A stretch of DNA of 64,000 nt from DAIDKA01 sp035503515 (lineage in GTDB: Bacteria; Pseudomonadota; Gammaproteobacteria; Steroidobacterales; Steroidobacteraceae). Below the pieces are notes generated by a model. That model was not told where the DNA came from. It did no database searches and saw only the letters and a program-made list of their open reading frames with translations. Made by a program: the position numbers and the translations under genes. The stretch covers positions 32,228 through 96,227 of the forward strand of contig DATJTJ010000073.1 of NCBI GenBank assembly GCA_035503515.1, read 5' to 3'. Below, piece by piece: positions 8,526-16,910 of the stretch; the stretch's first letter is position 1; every line of letters starts with the position of its first letter.

Positions 8526-10190
8526 TCAGATCCCGTGTGCCGGAAGCGCCGCGAGCTGCGGCGAGTCCGGTCTGGCCAGGGCGCCGTTGAGGACCACCAG
8601 GGTCTGCACCCCGGCGACGCCGTCGGCCGTCAGCCGGTGTGCGCGCTGAAAGTCTCGCACGAGTTGCGACAGCTCTCCATCGTAGACGTCGCTTGCGCCG
8701 GGGGGCGCGGGCCTGCCGCTCAGTTTCGCCAGCTGCAGTCGCAGCTGCAGGACCTCGGCGCCGTGCATCCCCGGTCCCAGGGGCTTCGGATCGCGAGTCC
8801 CCGGACGCCACAGCAGGATGAAGTCGCCGAACCAGTAGCGGGACAGGTCCCCGATGCTCACCTGCTGTGCGCTGCCGCCGATATCGACGTGCGCCTCTTC
8901 GTCGCCCAGGGCCGTGAGCACGATCTGGCGGGCGGTGTCGGCATCATCGGTGAGCATCAGGATCGCAGGGCGGTTGTAGAGCCGCAGCTGCGCAATCGTG
9001 CCCTTCTGCACGTAGCACTCCAGTCCCTGCGCGGAGGCCTGCGTGCACGGATCCGCGGTGCCGGCCTTGTAATGCGCACCCCAGATGCTGAACAGTTCAC
9101 CGAAGGCGGCGTCGGGCGTGGTCGCCGCGCTGTGCTCGGCGAGCAGCGATCCGAGCGTCGGCGCCGGTGCGCTCGCGCTCGCGGTGCTCACTGCCACCGG
9201 CGCCGGTGCGGAAACCGGTGCCGCGGCCCGGGCCGGTGCCGGGTGGCGGGTGGCGGCATGCGCGCGCAGCGGCGTGGCGCGGTCCCAGACGCCCAGGCGC
9301 CAGGCGGCGATGAGTCCGGCGGCAACGACCAGCACCGTCAGGGCCGCCGCGCCCCAGGGCAGCCACCAGGGCCACAGCTGCCGGCCGAACACTTCCATGG
9401 CGCCGCGGCGCACGAATGCGGCCCCGACCTGGTGGCGGTCCTGCGTATAGGCGCCCAGCAGCGCCCGATCGCACAGCACGTTGATGAGCCGCGGCACGCC
9501 CCGCGACAGGCGGTGCGCCTCGCGCAACGCCGAAGGGGTGAACAGATCGGAGGTGGCGCCCGCGACCCGCAGCCGGTGCCGGATGTAGGCGGCCGTCTCG
9601 GAGGCGGTGAGCGGACAGAGGTGGTAGCGGCCGGTGATGCGCTGGGCAAGCTGGCGCAGCTCGGTGCGGTCGAGCAGCTCGCGCAGTTCGGGCTGCCCGA
9701 TGAGGATGATCTGCAGCAGCTTCTGGGTGTTGGTCTCGAGATTGGTGAGCAGCCGCACCTGTTCGAGCACTTCGGGCGCGAGGTTCTGGGCCTCGTCCAC
9801 CACCAGCACCACGCGCTTGCCGTTGCCGTGCGCGCGCAGCAGGTAGTGGCTGAGGATGTCGACCAGGTCCTTGAGGCTGTTGGTGGCCTCGTCCTGCACA
9901 CCGATCCCGAGCTCCTCGCAGATCGTCAGCAGGAACTCCGGCGCGGTCATGCGGGGATTGAGGATCAGGGCGATCTCGGCATGCTGCGGAGTCTGCGCCA
10001 GCAGCGAGCGCACCACGGTGGTCTTGCCGGTCCCGACCTCGCCGGTGAGCTGGATGAAGCCGCCGGCCTCGGTGACACCGTAGAGCAGATGCGCCAGCGC
10101 CTCCGCGTGTCGCTCGCTCAGGAACAGGTAGCGCGGGTCCGGGGTGATCGCGAAGGGCTTTTCGTTCAGCCCGAAGAAGGCCAGGTACAT
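8526..10190 (-). CDS. exeA: ExeA/GspA-type AAA+ ATPase with peptidoglycan-binding domain
   Basis: 554 residues. The cytoplasmic AAA+ domain (about 1-270) opens with the signature YLAFFGLNEKPFAITPDP. Walker A is GEVGTGKTT and Walker B is VVLVVDEAQNL. A membrane helix (about 277-297, WGAAALTVLVVAAGLIAAW) and a Pro/Ala linker follow. The periplasmic C-terminal part ends with a PG_binding_1 module (about 480-545; DGELSQLVRDFQRAHRLTADG). This is the full GspA/ExeA architecture, whose known role is to remodel peptidoglycan for secretin assembly. It is coupled to gspB and lies 9 bases after dinB. Confidence 0.94.
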   Translation of the reverse strand: MYLAFFGLNEKPFAITPDPRYLFLSERHAEALAHLLYGVTEAGGFIQLTGEVGTGKTTVVRSLLAQTPQHAEIALILNPRMTAPEFLLTICEELGIGVQDEATNSLKDLVDILSHYLLRAHGNGKRVVLVVDEAQNLAPEVLEQVRLLTNLETNTQKLLQIILIGQPELRELLDRTELRQLAQRITGRYHLCPLTASETAAYIRHRLRVAGATSDLFTPSALREAHRLSRGVPRLINVLCDRALLGAYTQDRHQVGAAFVRRGAMEVFGRQLWPWWLPWGAAALTVLVVAAGLIAAWRLGVWDRATPLRAHAATRHPAPARAAAPVSAPAPVAVSTASASAPAPTLGSLLAEHSAATTPDAAFGELFSIWGAHYKAGTADPCTQASAQGLECYVQKGTIAQLRLYNRPAILMLTDDADTARQIVLTALGDEEAHVDIGGSAQQVSIGDLSRYWFGDFILLWRPGTRDPKPLGPGMHGAEVLQLRLQLAKLSGRPAPPGASDVYDGELSQLVRDFQRAHRLTADGVAGVQTLVVLNGALARPDSPQLAALPAHGI

Positions 10191-10199
10191 GATGCAATG

Positions 10200-11339
10200 C
10201 TACTCAAGACTGCTGGCGCGGCGCAGCGCCTGTTTGCCGAACCGCTCGCGGATGGCATCGACCGCCGCATCGACTCCGGCCGGCTGGGTGTCGAACAGGG
10301 CCAACTGAGTGGCCGGCGTGAGCTGTCGCAGGGCGACCCCGAGCAGCCGCAGCCGGGCCCCGGGGTGCTCGCCGAGCCATTGGTCCAGGAGTTCGACGGC
10401 CACCGCCGCGACGGTGCGCCGGTCCTGGGTCGCCGGCTGCACGGCCTTCTGGCGGGTGACGGTGGTGAAATCATGTTCGCGGATCTTGATGGCGATGCAG
10501 CCGGCCGAAAGTTCCCGGTCGCGGGTTCGACTGCAGGCGAGGTCCGCCAGTTCCGCAACGGCCCGGCGCAGCCGGCGCCGGTCCTGGATGTCCTCGTCGA
10601 AGGTATCCTCGGCGCTGATCGAGAGCTCCTGGCGTTCGTTCATCACCGGGCGGTCGTCGATCCCGGCGGCCCGGTCGCGGATGGCCTGCGCATGGCGGCC
10701 GAAGATCGGCCACAGTCGGGCATCGGTGGCGACGCGCAGCTCCCCCAGGGTGTGGATGCCCGCGGCCGTCAGCCGCAGACCGGTCTTGCCACCGAGGCCC
10801 GGCAGCCGGCGCACCGGCAGCGGGTCGAGCGTCGCGCGCAGCGTGGCCGGGGTCACGATGGTGAGGCCGTCCGGCTTGTGCAGGTCGGAGGCGATCTTGG
10901 CGACGAGCTTGTTGCCCGCGGCGCCCACCGAGGCGGTGAGGCCGGTGCAGTCGCGGATCCGCCGCTTGATCCGGGCGGCGATCAGCGGCACCGGCTCGCG
11001 GCTGGCGGTGACATCCAGGAAGGCCTCATCCAGCGAGAGCCCCTGCACCAGGGGTGTGAACTCGTTGAAGACCGCGAACACCTGGTGCGAGATGTCCTGG
11101 TAGCGCGCCATGCGCGGCCGGATCACGACCGCCTCCGGACAGCGCTCCAGCGCCTGGCGCATGGGCATGGCCGAGCGCACGCCATACCGGCGTACTTCGT
11201 AACTCGCGGCGGCCACCACCCCCCGGGGCCCGTTGCCGCCGACGATCACCGGCAGACCGGCCAGGCGCGGGTCGTCATGCTGCTCCACGGACGCATAGAA
11301 CGCGTCCATGTCCACATGCAGAACGGCCCGCGCGTCCAC
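10200..11339 (-). CDS. dinB: DNA polymerase IV (Y-family translesion polymerase)
   Basis: 379 residues with a complete Y-family polymerase: VLHVDMDAFYASVEQ (metal-binding Asp), YEVRRYGVRSAMP, SLDEAFLDV (second catalytic acidic pair) and SVGAAGNKLVAKIAS. A helix-hairpin-helix follows (LPGLGGKTGLRL), then the little-finger domain. The start is a GTG at 11339 that places the first catalytic motif at residue 9, as is usual. It begins 3 bases after the stop of the DUF4399 gene. It performs error-prone bypass synthesis on damaged DNA. No LexA-type operator is obvious in the very short upstream gap. Confidence 0.95.
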   Translation of the reverse strand: MDARAVLHVDMDAFYASVEQHDDPRLAGLPVIVGGNGPRGVVAAASYEVRRYGVRSAMPMRQALERCPEAVVIRPRMARYQDISHQVFAVFNEFTPLVQGLSLDEAFLDVTASREPVPLIAARIKRRIRDCTGLTASVGAAGNKLVAKIASDLHKPDGLTIVTPATLRATLDPLPVRRLPGLGGKTGLRLTAAGIHTLGELRVATDARLWPIFGRHAQAIRDRAAGIDDRPVMNERQELSISAEDTFDEDIQDRRRLRRAVAELADLACSRTRDRELSAGCIAIKIREHDFTTVTRQKAVQPATQDRRTVAAVAVELLDQWLGEHPGARLRLLGVALRQLTPATQLALFDTQPAGVDAAVDAIRERFGKQALRRASSLE

Positions 11340-11342
11340 CCG

Positions 11343-11777
11343 CTACTCGACGGTGATGGTGATCTTCTTCGACACCAGCGGCGGGCTGTGGGGGATGTGA
11401 CTGGCATCGCCCATCACCAGCTGCAGCGTGTGCTTGCCGGGAGGCAACTTGGTCGCATCGAGCGTCACTTCGGTCTGCGCCTTGCCGTAATGCAGGATGT
11501 GATCGTCCGCAGGCAGCGGCACGCTCAGGTCAGAAGGCAAGGGCTGGTCGATCAGCAGATGGAAGTGACCGCTGTCGGGAGTCTTGTCGCCCGCGGGCGC
11601 CACGGCGATACCCTTGTGACCGAATTTGATGGTGACCGGGCTGGTGACCTTGGCGCCGGACTTCGGACTGATGATGTAGATCCTGGCACCCTTCGGCCAG
11701 AAGTGGTCGTCGGCGGCGAGGGCGGCGGTGGTCGTGGCGGCGGCAAACAGCAAGGCGGCGAGAGCGAGGGTACGCAT
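11343..11777 (-). CDS. Secreted DUF4399 protein
   Basis: 144 residues. A classical signal peptide (MRTLALAALLFAAATTTAALA, cut after about residue 21) precedes a single beta-rich domain with the DUF4399 signatures: ISPKSGAKVTSPVTIKFG near the start, then GHFHLLID and HTLQLVMGDASH. The start ATG at 11777 is set by the signal peptide and by an AAGGAG ribosome site just upstream. The protein is expected in the periplasm. His-rich turns (GHFHLL, DHILHYG, DASHIPHSPP) could bind metal, but that is inference. It is followed at 3 bases by dinB. Confidence 0.85.
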   Translation of the reverse strand: MRTLALAALLFAAATTTAALAADDHFWPKGARIYIISPKSGAKVTSPVTIKFGHKGIAVAPAGDKTPDSGHFHLLIDQPLPSDLSVPLPADDHILHYGKAQTEVTLDATKLPPGKHTLQLVMGDASHIPHSPPLVSKKITITVE

Positions 11778-11845
11778 GAGAGCTCCTTGGCGTGTGGGGC
11801 GCACAGCTTAGGCAGTATTGCGCGTGAAAGACAAACCGGGGGTAC

Positions 11846-14272
11846 TCAAGGGTTGCCGGCCGCCAGTTCGTGCGGCGCAAAATCGTCCACGCGCACGATC
11901 TGCATCACCTTGCGATCAAACTCGAGCAGCCGCGCCCCTTCGGTCTCGGTCAGTATTCCCGCGGCAACCGCCTGGGAAATGCGGCCCGGAAGATCCAGGG
12001 CGGTCACCCGCCCCGGCTTCACGCCCTCTTCCCGGATGCGCTTCTCCAGCACTTCGGCGGCATCGGCCAGTCCCAGCACCTCCTGCAGGAGCCCGAGCGG
12101 ACTGCGCTCGTTGAGCGTGGTGTAGGCATGCACGCCCAGTCGCCGGCGCGACGGGGTGTCGGCCGTCACCAGTTCGGCGACCCGTCGCGACAGCCGGTCC
12201 GAGGGGGCGAAGTAGGTGAGGCCGCGGGGGAAGATCAGGAGCCGCATCAGCCCGGCCAGGAAGCGGTTCGGGAAATTGCGCAGGAAGCCGTGCAGCTGCT
12301 CCTGCGCGAAGTACAGCAGGTTGCGGCAGGCCCATTCCACGATCGGCAGGTCGGCTTCGGGACGACCCTGGTTGTCATAGTGCTTGAGGACCATCGAGGC
12401 CAGGTACATGGCGGAGAGGACATCCCCCAGGCGCGCGCTCAGCGACTCCTTCTTCTTGAGGTACCCGCCGAGGGTCAGCATCGCCACATCGACGGCGAAG
12501 GCGAACGAGGCGCTGAAGCGTTCGACATGCTGGAAGTAGCGGCGGGTCGGCCCGTGATCGGGCACGCCCCGCCAGCGCGCGAAGGTCAGCGCCATGATCA
12601 GCGAGCGCACCGCATTGGAGAGGGTGAAGCCGATGTGACCGAACAGCGCCGCGTCGAACTGCGCGACCGCGGCCCGCCGGTCCGGGTTGCGTGCCGCTTC
12701 CATTTCGCGGCGCACGTACGGATGGCAGCGGATCGCGCCCTGGCCGAAGATGATGAGATTGCGGGTGAGGATGTTCGCGCCCTCGACCGTGATGGCCACG
12801 GGCACCGTCTGGTAGCCGCGGGCCAGGTAGTTGTTCGGCCCCAGGCAGATGCCCTTGCCGCCGTGCACGTCCATGGCATCGTTGGCGACCATGCGCCCCA
12901 TCTCGGTGACGTGGTACTTGAGCATCGCGGAGGGCACGGAGGGTTTCTCGCCGCCATCGATGGCGCCGGCCGTGACCGATCGCGCGGCATCCATGGTGTA
13001 GGTGAGGCCGGTCATGCGGGCGAGGACCGCCTCCACGCCCTCGAAGCGCGCGATCGGCAGATTGAACTGCCGGCGCACGCGGGCGTAGGCGCCGGTCGCC
13101 CAGACGGCGGCCTTGGCGCTGCCGGTGGTGTTGGACGGCAGCGAGATGCAGCGGCCGACCGAAAGCTGCTCGACCAGCATCCGCCAGCCCTGGCCCGCCA
13201 TGGCCGCGCCACCCACCAGGCAACTGAGCGGCACGAACACGTCCCGGCCCTCGATCGGGCCGTTCTGGAACGGGATGTTCAGCGGGAAATGGCGGCGGCC
13301 GATGGAGATGCCCGCGGTCTCGCGCGGGATGAGCGCGACCGTGATCCCGAGGTCGGTGCGCTCGCCGAGCAGGCGCTCCGGATCGAACATGCGGAAGGCG
13401 AGGCCGATGACCGTGGCGATGGGCGCCAGGGTGATGTAGCGCTTGGCGAAGTTCAGTCTCAGGCCGAGGATTCCCTGCTCCCGGCACACGATTCCCGTGT
13501 CCGGCACCGAGGCCGCATCCGACCCGGCGCGCGGCCCGGTCAGTGCGAAGCACGGAATCTCCTCCCCGCGGGCGAGCCGCGGCAGGTAGTAGTCCTTCTG
13601 CTCCCGGGTGCCGTAGTGATTGAGCAGTTCCGCCGGCCCCAGGGAATTCGGGACGGCGACGATCGAGGAACAGGTGGTGCTGCGGCTGGCGATTTTCGCA
13701 AGCACGCAGGAGTGCGCGTAGGCCGAGAATTCCAGGCCGCCGTAGGCCTTCGGGATGATCATCGCGAAGAAGCCCCGCGAGGTGAGGAACGACCAGACCT
13801 CGGGCGGCAGGTCGGCGCGGCGGTGGGTGATGTCCCAGTCATCCAGCATCGCGCACAGCTCCTCGCAGGGGCCGTCGAGGAAGGCCTGTTCGGCCTGCGA
13901 GAGCTGCGGGGGCCGGGCGCTCAGCAGCTTCTGCCAGCGCGGGGCGCCCGTGAACAGTTCACCGTCCCACCACACGGTGCCCGCCTCCAGCGCCTCCTTC
14001 TCCGTCTGCGACATCGAGGGCAGCAGCCGCCGGTAGGATTTGAGGAACGGACCGCTGATCAGCGCGCGGCGCAGGGGCCGCACCGTGAGCAGCCACAGCA
14101 GCGCGGTGAGCGCCCAGAGGATCGCCTTCCAGGTGGGTGCCGGTGGGGCGAGGAAGCAGTACAGCAGCAGCAGCACGGTGAGCGTGCCGCAGAACACGAC
14201 CAGGCCCCGGCGCAGGTAGGTCAGGCCGACGACCGCCGCCAGGAACAGGACCGTGAGGATGGCGCCGTACAT
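11846..14272 (-). CDS. fadE: FadE-type acyl-CoA dehydrogenase
   Basis: 808 residues, close to the length of E. coli FadE (about 814). Two or three N-terminal membrane helices (about 5-20, 24-42 and 50-62) precede a PFLKSYRRLLPSMSQTEKEALEAG segment typical of FadE. The acyl-CoA dehydrogenase core follows, with CFALTGPRAGSDAASVPDTG (FAD/substrate motif) and MDVHGGKGI. A C-terminal DUF1974 region closes the protein. It catalyses the first, FAD-dependent oxidation of fatty-acid beta-oxidation at the inner membrane. The ATG overlaps the mdh stop by one base (TAATG), so it is probably translated by coupling with mdh. Confidence 0.94.
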   Translation of the reverse strand: MYGAILTVLFLAAVVGLTYLRRGLVVFCGTLTVLLLLYCFLAPPAPTWKAILWALTALLWLLTVRPLRRALISGPFLKSYRRLLPSMSQTEKEALEAGTVWWDGELFTGAPRWQKLLSARPPQLSQAEQAFLDGPCEELCAMLDDWDITHRRADLPPEVWSFLTSRGFFAMIIPKAYGGLEFSAYAHSCVLAKIASRSTTCSSIVAVPNSLGPAELLNHYGTREQKDYYLPRLARGEEIPCFALTGPRAGSDAASVPDTGIVCREQGILGLRLNFAKRYITLAPIATVIGLAFRMFDPERLLGERTDLGITVALIPRETAGISIGRRHFPLNIPFQNGPIEGRDVFVPLSCLVGGAAMAGQGWRMLVEQLSVGRCISLPSNTTGSAKAAVWATGAYARVRRQFNLPIARFEGVEAVLARMTGLTYTMDAARSVTAGAIDGGEKPSVPSAMLKYHVTEMGRMVANDAMDVHGGKGICLGPNNYLARGYQTVPVAITVEGANILTRNLIIFGQGAIRCHPYVRREMEAARNPDRRAAVAQFDAALFGHIGFTLSNAVRSLIMALTFARWRGVPDHGPTRRYFQHVERFSASFAFAVDVAMLTLGGYLKKKESLSARLGDVLSAMYLASMVLKHYDNQGRPEADLPIVEWACRNLLYFAQEQLHGFLRNFPNRFLAGLMRLLIFPRGLTYFAPSDRLSRRVAELVTADTPSRRRLGVHAYTTLNERSPLGLLQEVLGLADAAEVLEKRIREEGVKPGRVTALDLPGRISQAVAAGILTETEGARLLEFDRKVMQIVRVDDFAPHELAAGNP

Positions 14273-15252
14273 TATCCCAGCAGGTCTTTGACGCCCTCGC
14301 GCTCTTCCTTCAGCTCGTTCTGCGTGACGGTCATGCGCTTGCGGCTGGCCTCATCGACGGCCAGGCCCTGCACGATCTGGTACTCGCCGTTGCGGCAGGT
14401 CACGGGATAGGAATAGATGAGCCCTTCGGGAATGCCGTAGCTGCCATCCGACGGCACGCCCATGCTGACCCAGTCGCCTTCGGCGGTGCCCAGTGCCCAG
14501 GTGCGCACGTGATCGAGCGCCGCGGAGGCGGCGGAGGCCGCCGAGGAGGAACCGCGCGCCTTGATGACGGCCGCGCCGCGCTGCTGCACGACCGGAATGA
14601 AGGTCTCGTCCAGCCACTTCTGGTCCACGAGACCCTTCGCCGGCTTGCCGCCGACCGTGGCATGGCTCACGTCCGGGTACTGGGTCGCCGAGTGGTTGCC
14701 CCAGATGATCATCCTGCGGATCTGGTTGATGTGGGTGCCGGTCTTGAGGGCCAGCTGCGCCAGCGCGCGGTTGTGGTCCAGGCGCGTCATGGCCGTGAAA
14801 TTGCGGGGGTTGAGGTCGCGCGCGTTGGCGCGGGCGATGAGCGCATTGGTGTTGGCCGGGTTGCCGACGACCAGCACCTTGACGTTGCGGTCCGCGGCTT
14901 CGTTCAGCGCCCTGCCCTGAGCGGAGAAGATCTGGGCGTTGGCCAGCAGCAGATCCTTGCGCTCCATGCCGGGTCCGCGGGGACGGGCCCCGACCAGCAT
15001 CGCCGCATTGCAGTCCCGGAAGGCCACCCCGGCATCGTCCGTGGCGACGACCTTGTTCAGGGTCGGAAAGGCGCAATCGTCCAGCTCCATCACCACGCCC
15101 TGCAGGCCGGGCAGCGCCTGGGGAATCTCCAGCAGGTGCAGGTTGACCGGCTGGTCCGCGCCGAACATCTGGCCGGAGGCCACCCGGAACGCCAGGGCGT
15201 AGCCAATCTGGCCGGCGGCGCCGGTGATCGCGACATTCAAAGCTTGCTTCAT
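14272..15252 (-). CDS. mdh: Malate dehydrogenase (NAD-dependent)
   Basis: 326 residues, the length of the cytosolic-type bacterial MDHs. The Rossmann start is NVAITGAAGQIGYALAFRVASG; GARPRGPGMERKDLL carries the substrate arginines of the mobile loop; VVGNPANTNALIA and the catalytic IWGNHSATQYPD histidine segment follow. The ATG at 15252 is preceded by GGAG at a good spacing; an in-frame GTG at 15264 is less likely. It interconverts malate and oxaloacetate in the TCA cycle. The stop overlaps the fadE start, putting a TCA enzyme and a beta-oxidation enzyme in one transcript. A possible -10 (TAGAAT) lies at 15280-15285. Confidence 0.95.
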   Translation of the reverse strand: MKQALNVAITGAAGQIGYALAFRVASGQMFGADQPVNLHLLEIPQALPGLQGVVMELDDCAFPTLNKVVATDDAGVAFRDCNAAMLVGARPRGPGMERKDLLLANAQIFSAQGRALNEAADRNVKVLVVGNPANTNALIARANARDLNPRNFTAMTRLDHNRALAQLALKTGTHINQIRRMIIWGNHSATQYPDVSHATVGGKPAKGLVDQKWLDETFIPVVQQRGAAVIKARGSSSAASAASAALDHVRTWALGTAEGDWVSMGVPSDGSYGIPEGLIYSYPVTCRNGEYQIVQGLAVDEASRKRMTVTQNELKEEREGVKDLLG

Positions 15253-15357
15253 GACGGGCTCCACGGAAGGTGACCGCCGATTCTACCGGGCCGGCCCGGA
15301 CCGTGGGCCTGGGCAGGCCCCCTTCGGATCCGTGAACTGCATCTCACGTGTTGGGGC

Positions 15358-15387
15358 TTGACACATAGGTAGTGTTGTAGTTATATA
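15358..15387 (+). promoter_or_regulatory. Sigma-70-type promoter of the YtrA/ABC operon
   Basis: A perfect -35 hexamer TTGACA (15358-15363) is followed after 17-18 bases by an AT-rich -10 (TTATAT/TATATA, 15381-15387). This AT-rich island stands out in very GC-rich surroundings. It lies 60 bases before the ribosome site and ATG of the 60-residue peptide that opens the operon. The -10 falls inside the palindrome described separately. Confidence 0.7.
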
Positions 15388-15394
15388 TAACACC
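15371..15394. promoter_or_regulatory. Palindromic operator over the -10, probably for the YtrA regulator
   Basis: AGTG-N16-CACC (15371-15374 and 15391-15394) contains a perfect inverted repeat GTGTT-N12-AACAC (15372-15376, 15389-15393). It covers the -10 region, so a bound dimer would block polymerase. From memory, GGTG-N16-CACC sites are described for a YtrA-type GntR regulator in Xanthomonas; this site differs at one base. Autoregulation by the GntR protein at 15668 is inference. Confidence 0.6.
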
Positions 15395-15447
15395 AAGACG
15401 ACCGGCCAGGCAGGGTGCCTCCCGGCGGCGATGGAAGGAGAAGGGAT

Positions 15448-15630
15448 ATGAACGCGAATACGGTGAACCTCAAGATCCTGGTCTGCGCGCTGATCGCGAT
15501 GGCCCCGAATGCGCTGCTGATCCATGCGCTGAACGTGACGACCAAGGAGGCCCAGACCATCGGTCAGACCTCTCCCACGTCCGAGCACGCGGTGGACTCG
15601 TCAACGGCTGCCACTGTTCTGGTAGATTAG
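15448..15630 (+). CDS. 60-residue single-span membrane peptide leading the YtrA operon
   Basis: A small ORF of 60 codons, ATG at 15448, with a purine-rich ribosome site (GGAAGGAGAAGGG) immediately upstream, stronger than most in the window. The peptide begins MNANTVNLK, has one hydrophobic helix (about residues 9-28, ILVCALIAMAPNALLIHAL), then a polar Ser/Thr-rich tail. It is the first gene after the promoter and operator and ends at the base of a hairpin that covers the ytrA ribosome site. No family is recognised. It could be a small subunit of the ABC transporter or a leader whose translation affects ytrA. Confidence 0.65.
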   Translation: MNANTVNLKILVCALIAMAPNALLIHALNVTTKEAQTIGQTSPTSEHAVDSSTAATVLVD

Positions 15631-15667
15631 AACGCTACTAGCCCGACACGGGCGTCTCGGAGCGTTC
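15630..15667 (+). promoter_or_regulatory. Two-tier RNA hairpin occluding the ytrA ribosome-binding site
   Basis: A perfect 7-base outer stem (GAACGCT 15630-15636 with AGCGTTC 15661-15667) encloses a perfect 5-base inner stem (GCCCG 15641-15645 with CGGGC 15649-15653). It starts on the last base of the peptide's stop codon and ends next to the regulator's ATG, with the GGAG/AGCG ribosome region inside the outer stem. It could limit translation of the regulator or stabilise the downstream RNA. Seen in sequence; function is inference. Confidence 0.5.
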
Positions 15668-16075
15668 ATGGACCCGCAGTGGGAAGACAGTGTGCCGATA
15701 TACCGGCAACTGCGGGACCGGGTGGTCGCGATGATTCTGGACGGGATCCTCAAGGAGGGCGACGCCTTGCCATCGGTGCGCAGCGTCGCCTCCGAATTCC
15801 GCCTCAACCCGCTGACCGTCCTCAAGGGGTATCAGCAACTTGTCGACGAGCATCTCGTCGAGAAGCGCCGCGGACGCGGCATGTTCGTCAGCAGTGGCGC
15901 CGGTGCCGCCCTGCTCAAGGACGAGCGCCAGCGCTTCCTCGAGGACGACTGGCCCAAGATCCACGCCACGATCGTGCGCCTGGGACTCTCCGCCCCCGAC
16001 CTGCTCGGCGGCAGTCCCGCCAAGTCTGCATCCCCTGGAACATTACCGGACACGAACGATGACGGCAGTCATTGA
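15668..16075 (+). CDS. GntR-family regulator, YtrA subfamily
   Basis: 135 residues. The N-terminal winged helix-turn-helix (about 10-75) is canonical for GntR: PIYRQLRDRVVAMILDG, LPSVRSVASEF, NPLTVLKGYQQL and the wing EKRRGRGMFV. The C-terminal extension is only about 55 residues, the short helical dimerisation tail of the YtrA subgroup, with no ligand domain. YtrA regulators usually repress the ABC transporter gene beside them, which fits: the ATPase gene starts inside this gene's end (17-base overlap). Likely binds the 15371-15394 palindrome. Confidence 0.92.
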   Translation: MDPQWEDSVPIYRQLRDRVVAMILDGILKEGDALPSVRSVASEFRLNPLTVLKGYQQLVDEHLVEKRRGRGMFVSSGAGAALLKDERQRFLEDDWPKIHATIVRLGLSAPDLLGGSPAKSASPGTLPDTNDDGSH

Positions 16076-16910
16076 GGCCCGCGGGCTGTCCAAGTCCTAT
16101 GGGTCCAATCGGGCGCTCGACGATGTGACCTTCAGCGTCGCCCCGGGGCGCATCGTCGGCATGATCGGCGCCAACGGTGCCGGCAAGACCACGGCCCTGA
16201 AGGCCATTCTCGGCCTGACCAGCTTCAAGGGCGACCTCACGGTGCTCGGCCGCAATCCGCGCACGCAGCGCAATGACCTGATGCGCGACGTCTGCTTCGT
16301 CGCCGACGTGGCAGTGCTGTCGCGATGGCTCAAGGTCAGCCAGGCGCTCGATTTCGTCTCCGGCGTCCATCCGCGGTTCAACCGGCAGCGCGCCGAGGAA
16401 TTCCTGCGGCACACCGACCTGAAGATGAACAGCCGCGTGCGCGAGCTGTCGCGGGGCATGGTGACGCAGCTGCACCTCGCGCTGATCCTGGCCATCGACG
16501 CGCGGCTGCTGGTGCTGGATGAGCCCACGCTCGGGCTCGACCTGCTGTACCGGCGGCAGTTCTACGACACCTTGCTGAACGACTACTTCGACAAGGAGCG
16601 CACCATCCTGCTCACCACCCACCAGGTGGAGGAGATCGAGCACCTGCTCACCGACGTGCTGTTCCTGCGGCATGGCCGGGTGACCCTGGCGGCCCCGGTG
16701 GAGACCCTCGCCGAGCAGTACGTGCAGCTGACCGTCGGGCCGGCGGAAGTCGCCGCCGCGCGCTCGCTGCGGCCGTTCTACGAGCGGGAGATCTTCGGCC
16801 GCACGGCCATGTTCTTCGAAGGCCAGACCCACGAGACCCTGGCCCAGCTGGGGGATGTGCGCACGCCCTCGATCGCCGACCTGTTCGTGGCGAAGATGCA
16901 GGCGGCATGA
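16059..16910 (+). CDS. ABC transporter ATPase (YtrB-like)
   Basis: 283 residues. Walker A is GANGAGKTT, and Walker B is LLVLDEPTLGLD. The signature segment reads ELSRGMVTQLHLALILA, so the usual LSGGQ is LSRGM. The switch His lies in TTHQVEEIE. A C-terminal extension of about 70 residues follows the ATPase fold. It starts with ATG 16059 within the regulator gene and ends overlapping the permease ATG (ATGA). With the permease it forms an ABC-2-type transporter; the substrate is unknown, though YtrA-controlled systems are often induced by cell-envelope-active compounds. Confidence 0.92.
   Translation: MTAVIEARGLSKSYGSNRALDDVTFSVAPGRIVGMIGANGAGKTTALKAILGLTSFKGDLTVLGRNPRTQRNDLMRDVCFVADVAVLSRWLKVSQALDFVSGVHPRFNRQRAEEFLRHTDLKMNSRVRELSRGMVTQLHLALILAIDARLLVLDEPTLGLDLLYRRQFYDTLLNDYFDKERTILLTTHQVEEIEHLLTDVLFLRHGRVTLAAPVETLAEQYVQLTVGPAEVAAARSLRPFYEREIFGRTAMFFEGQTHETLAQLGDVRTPSIADLFVAKMQAA

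Noticed and set aside
8535..12125. A 1196-codon open frame on the plus strand
   Set aside because: Antisense to exeA, dinB, the DUF4399 gene and the end of fadE, all of which have clear family motifs.
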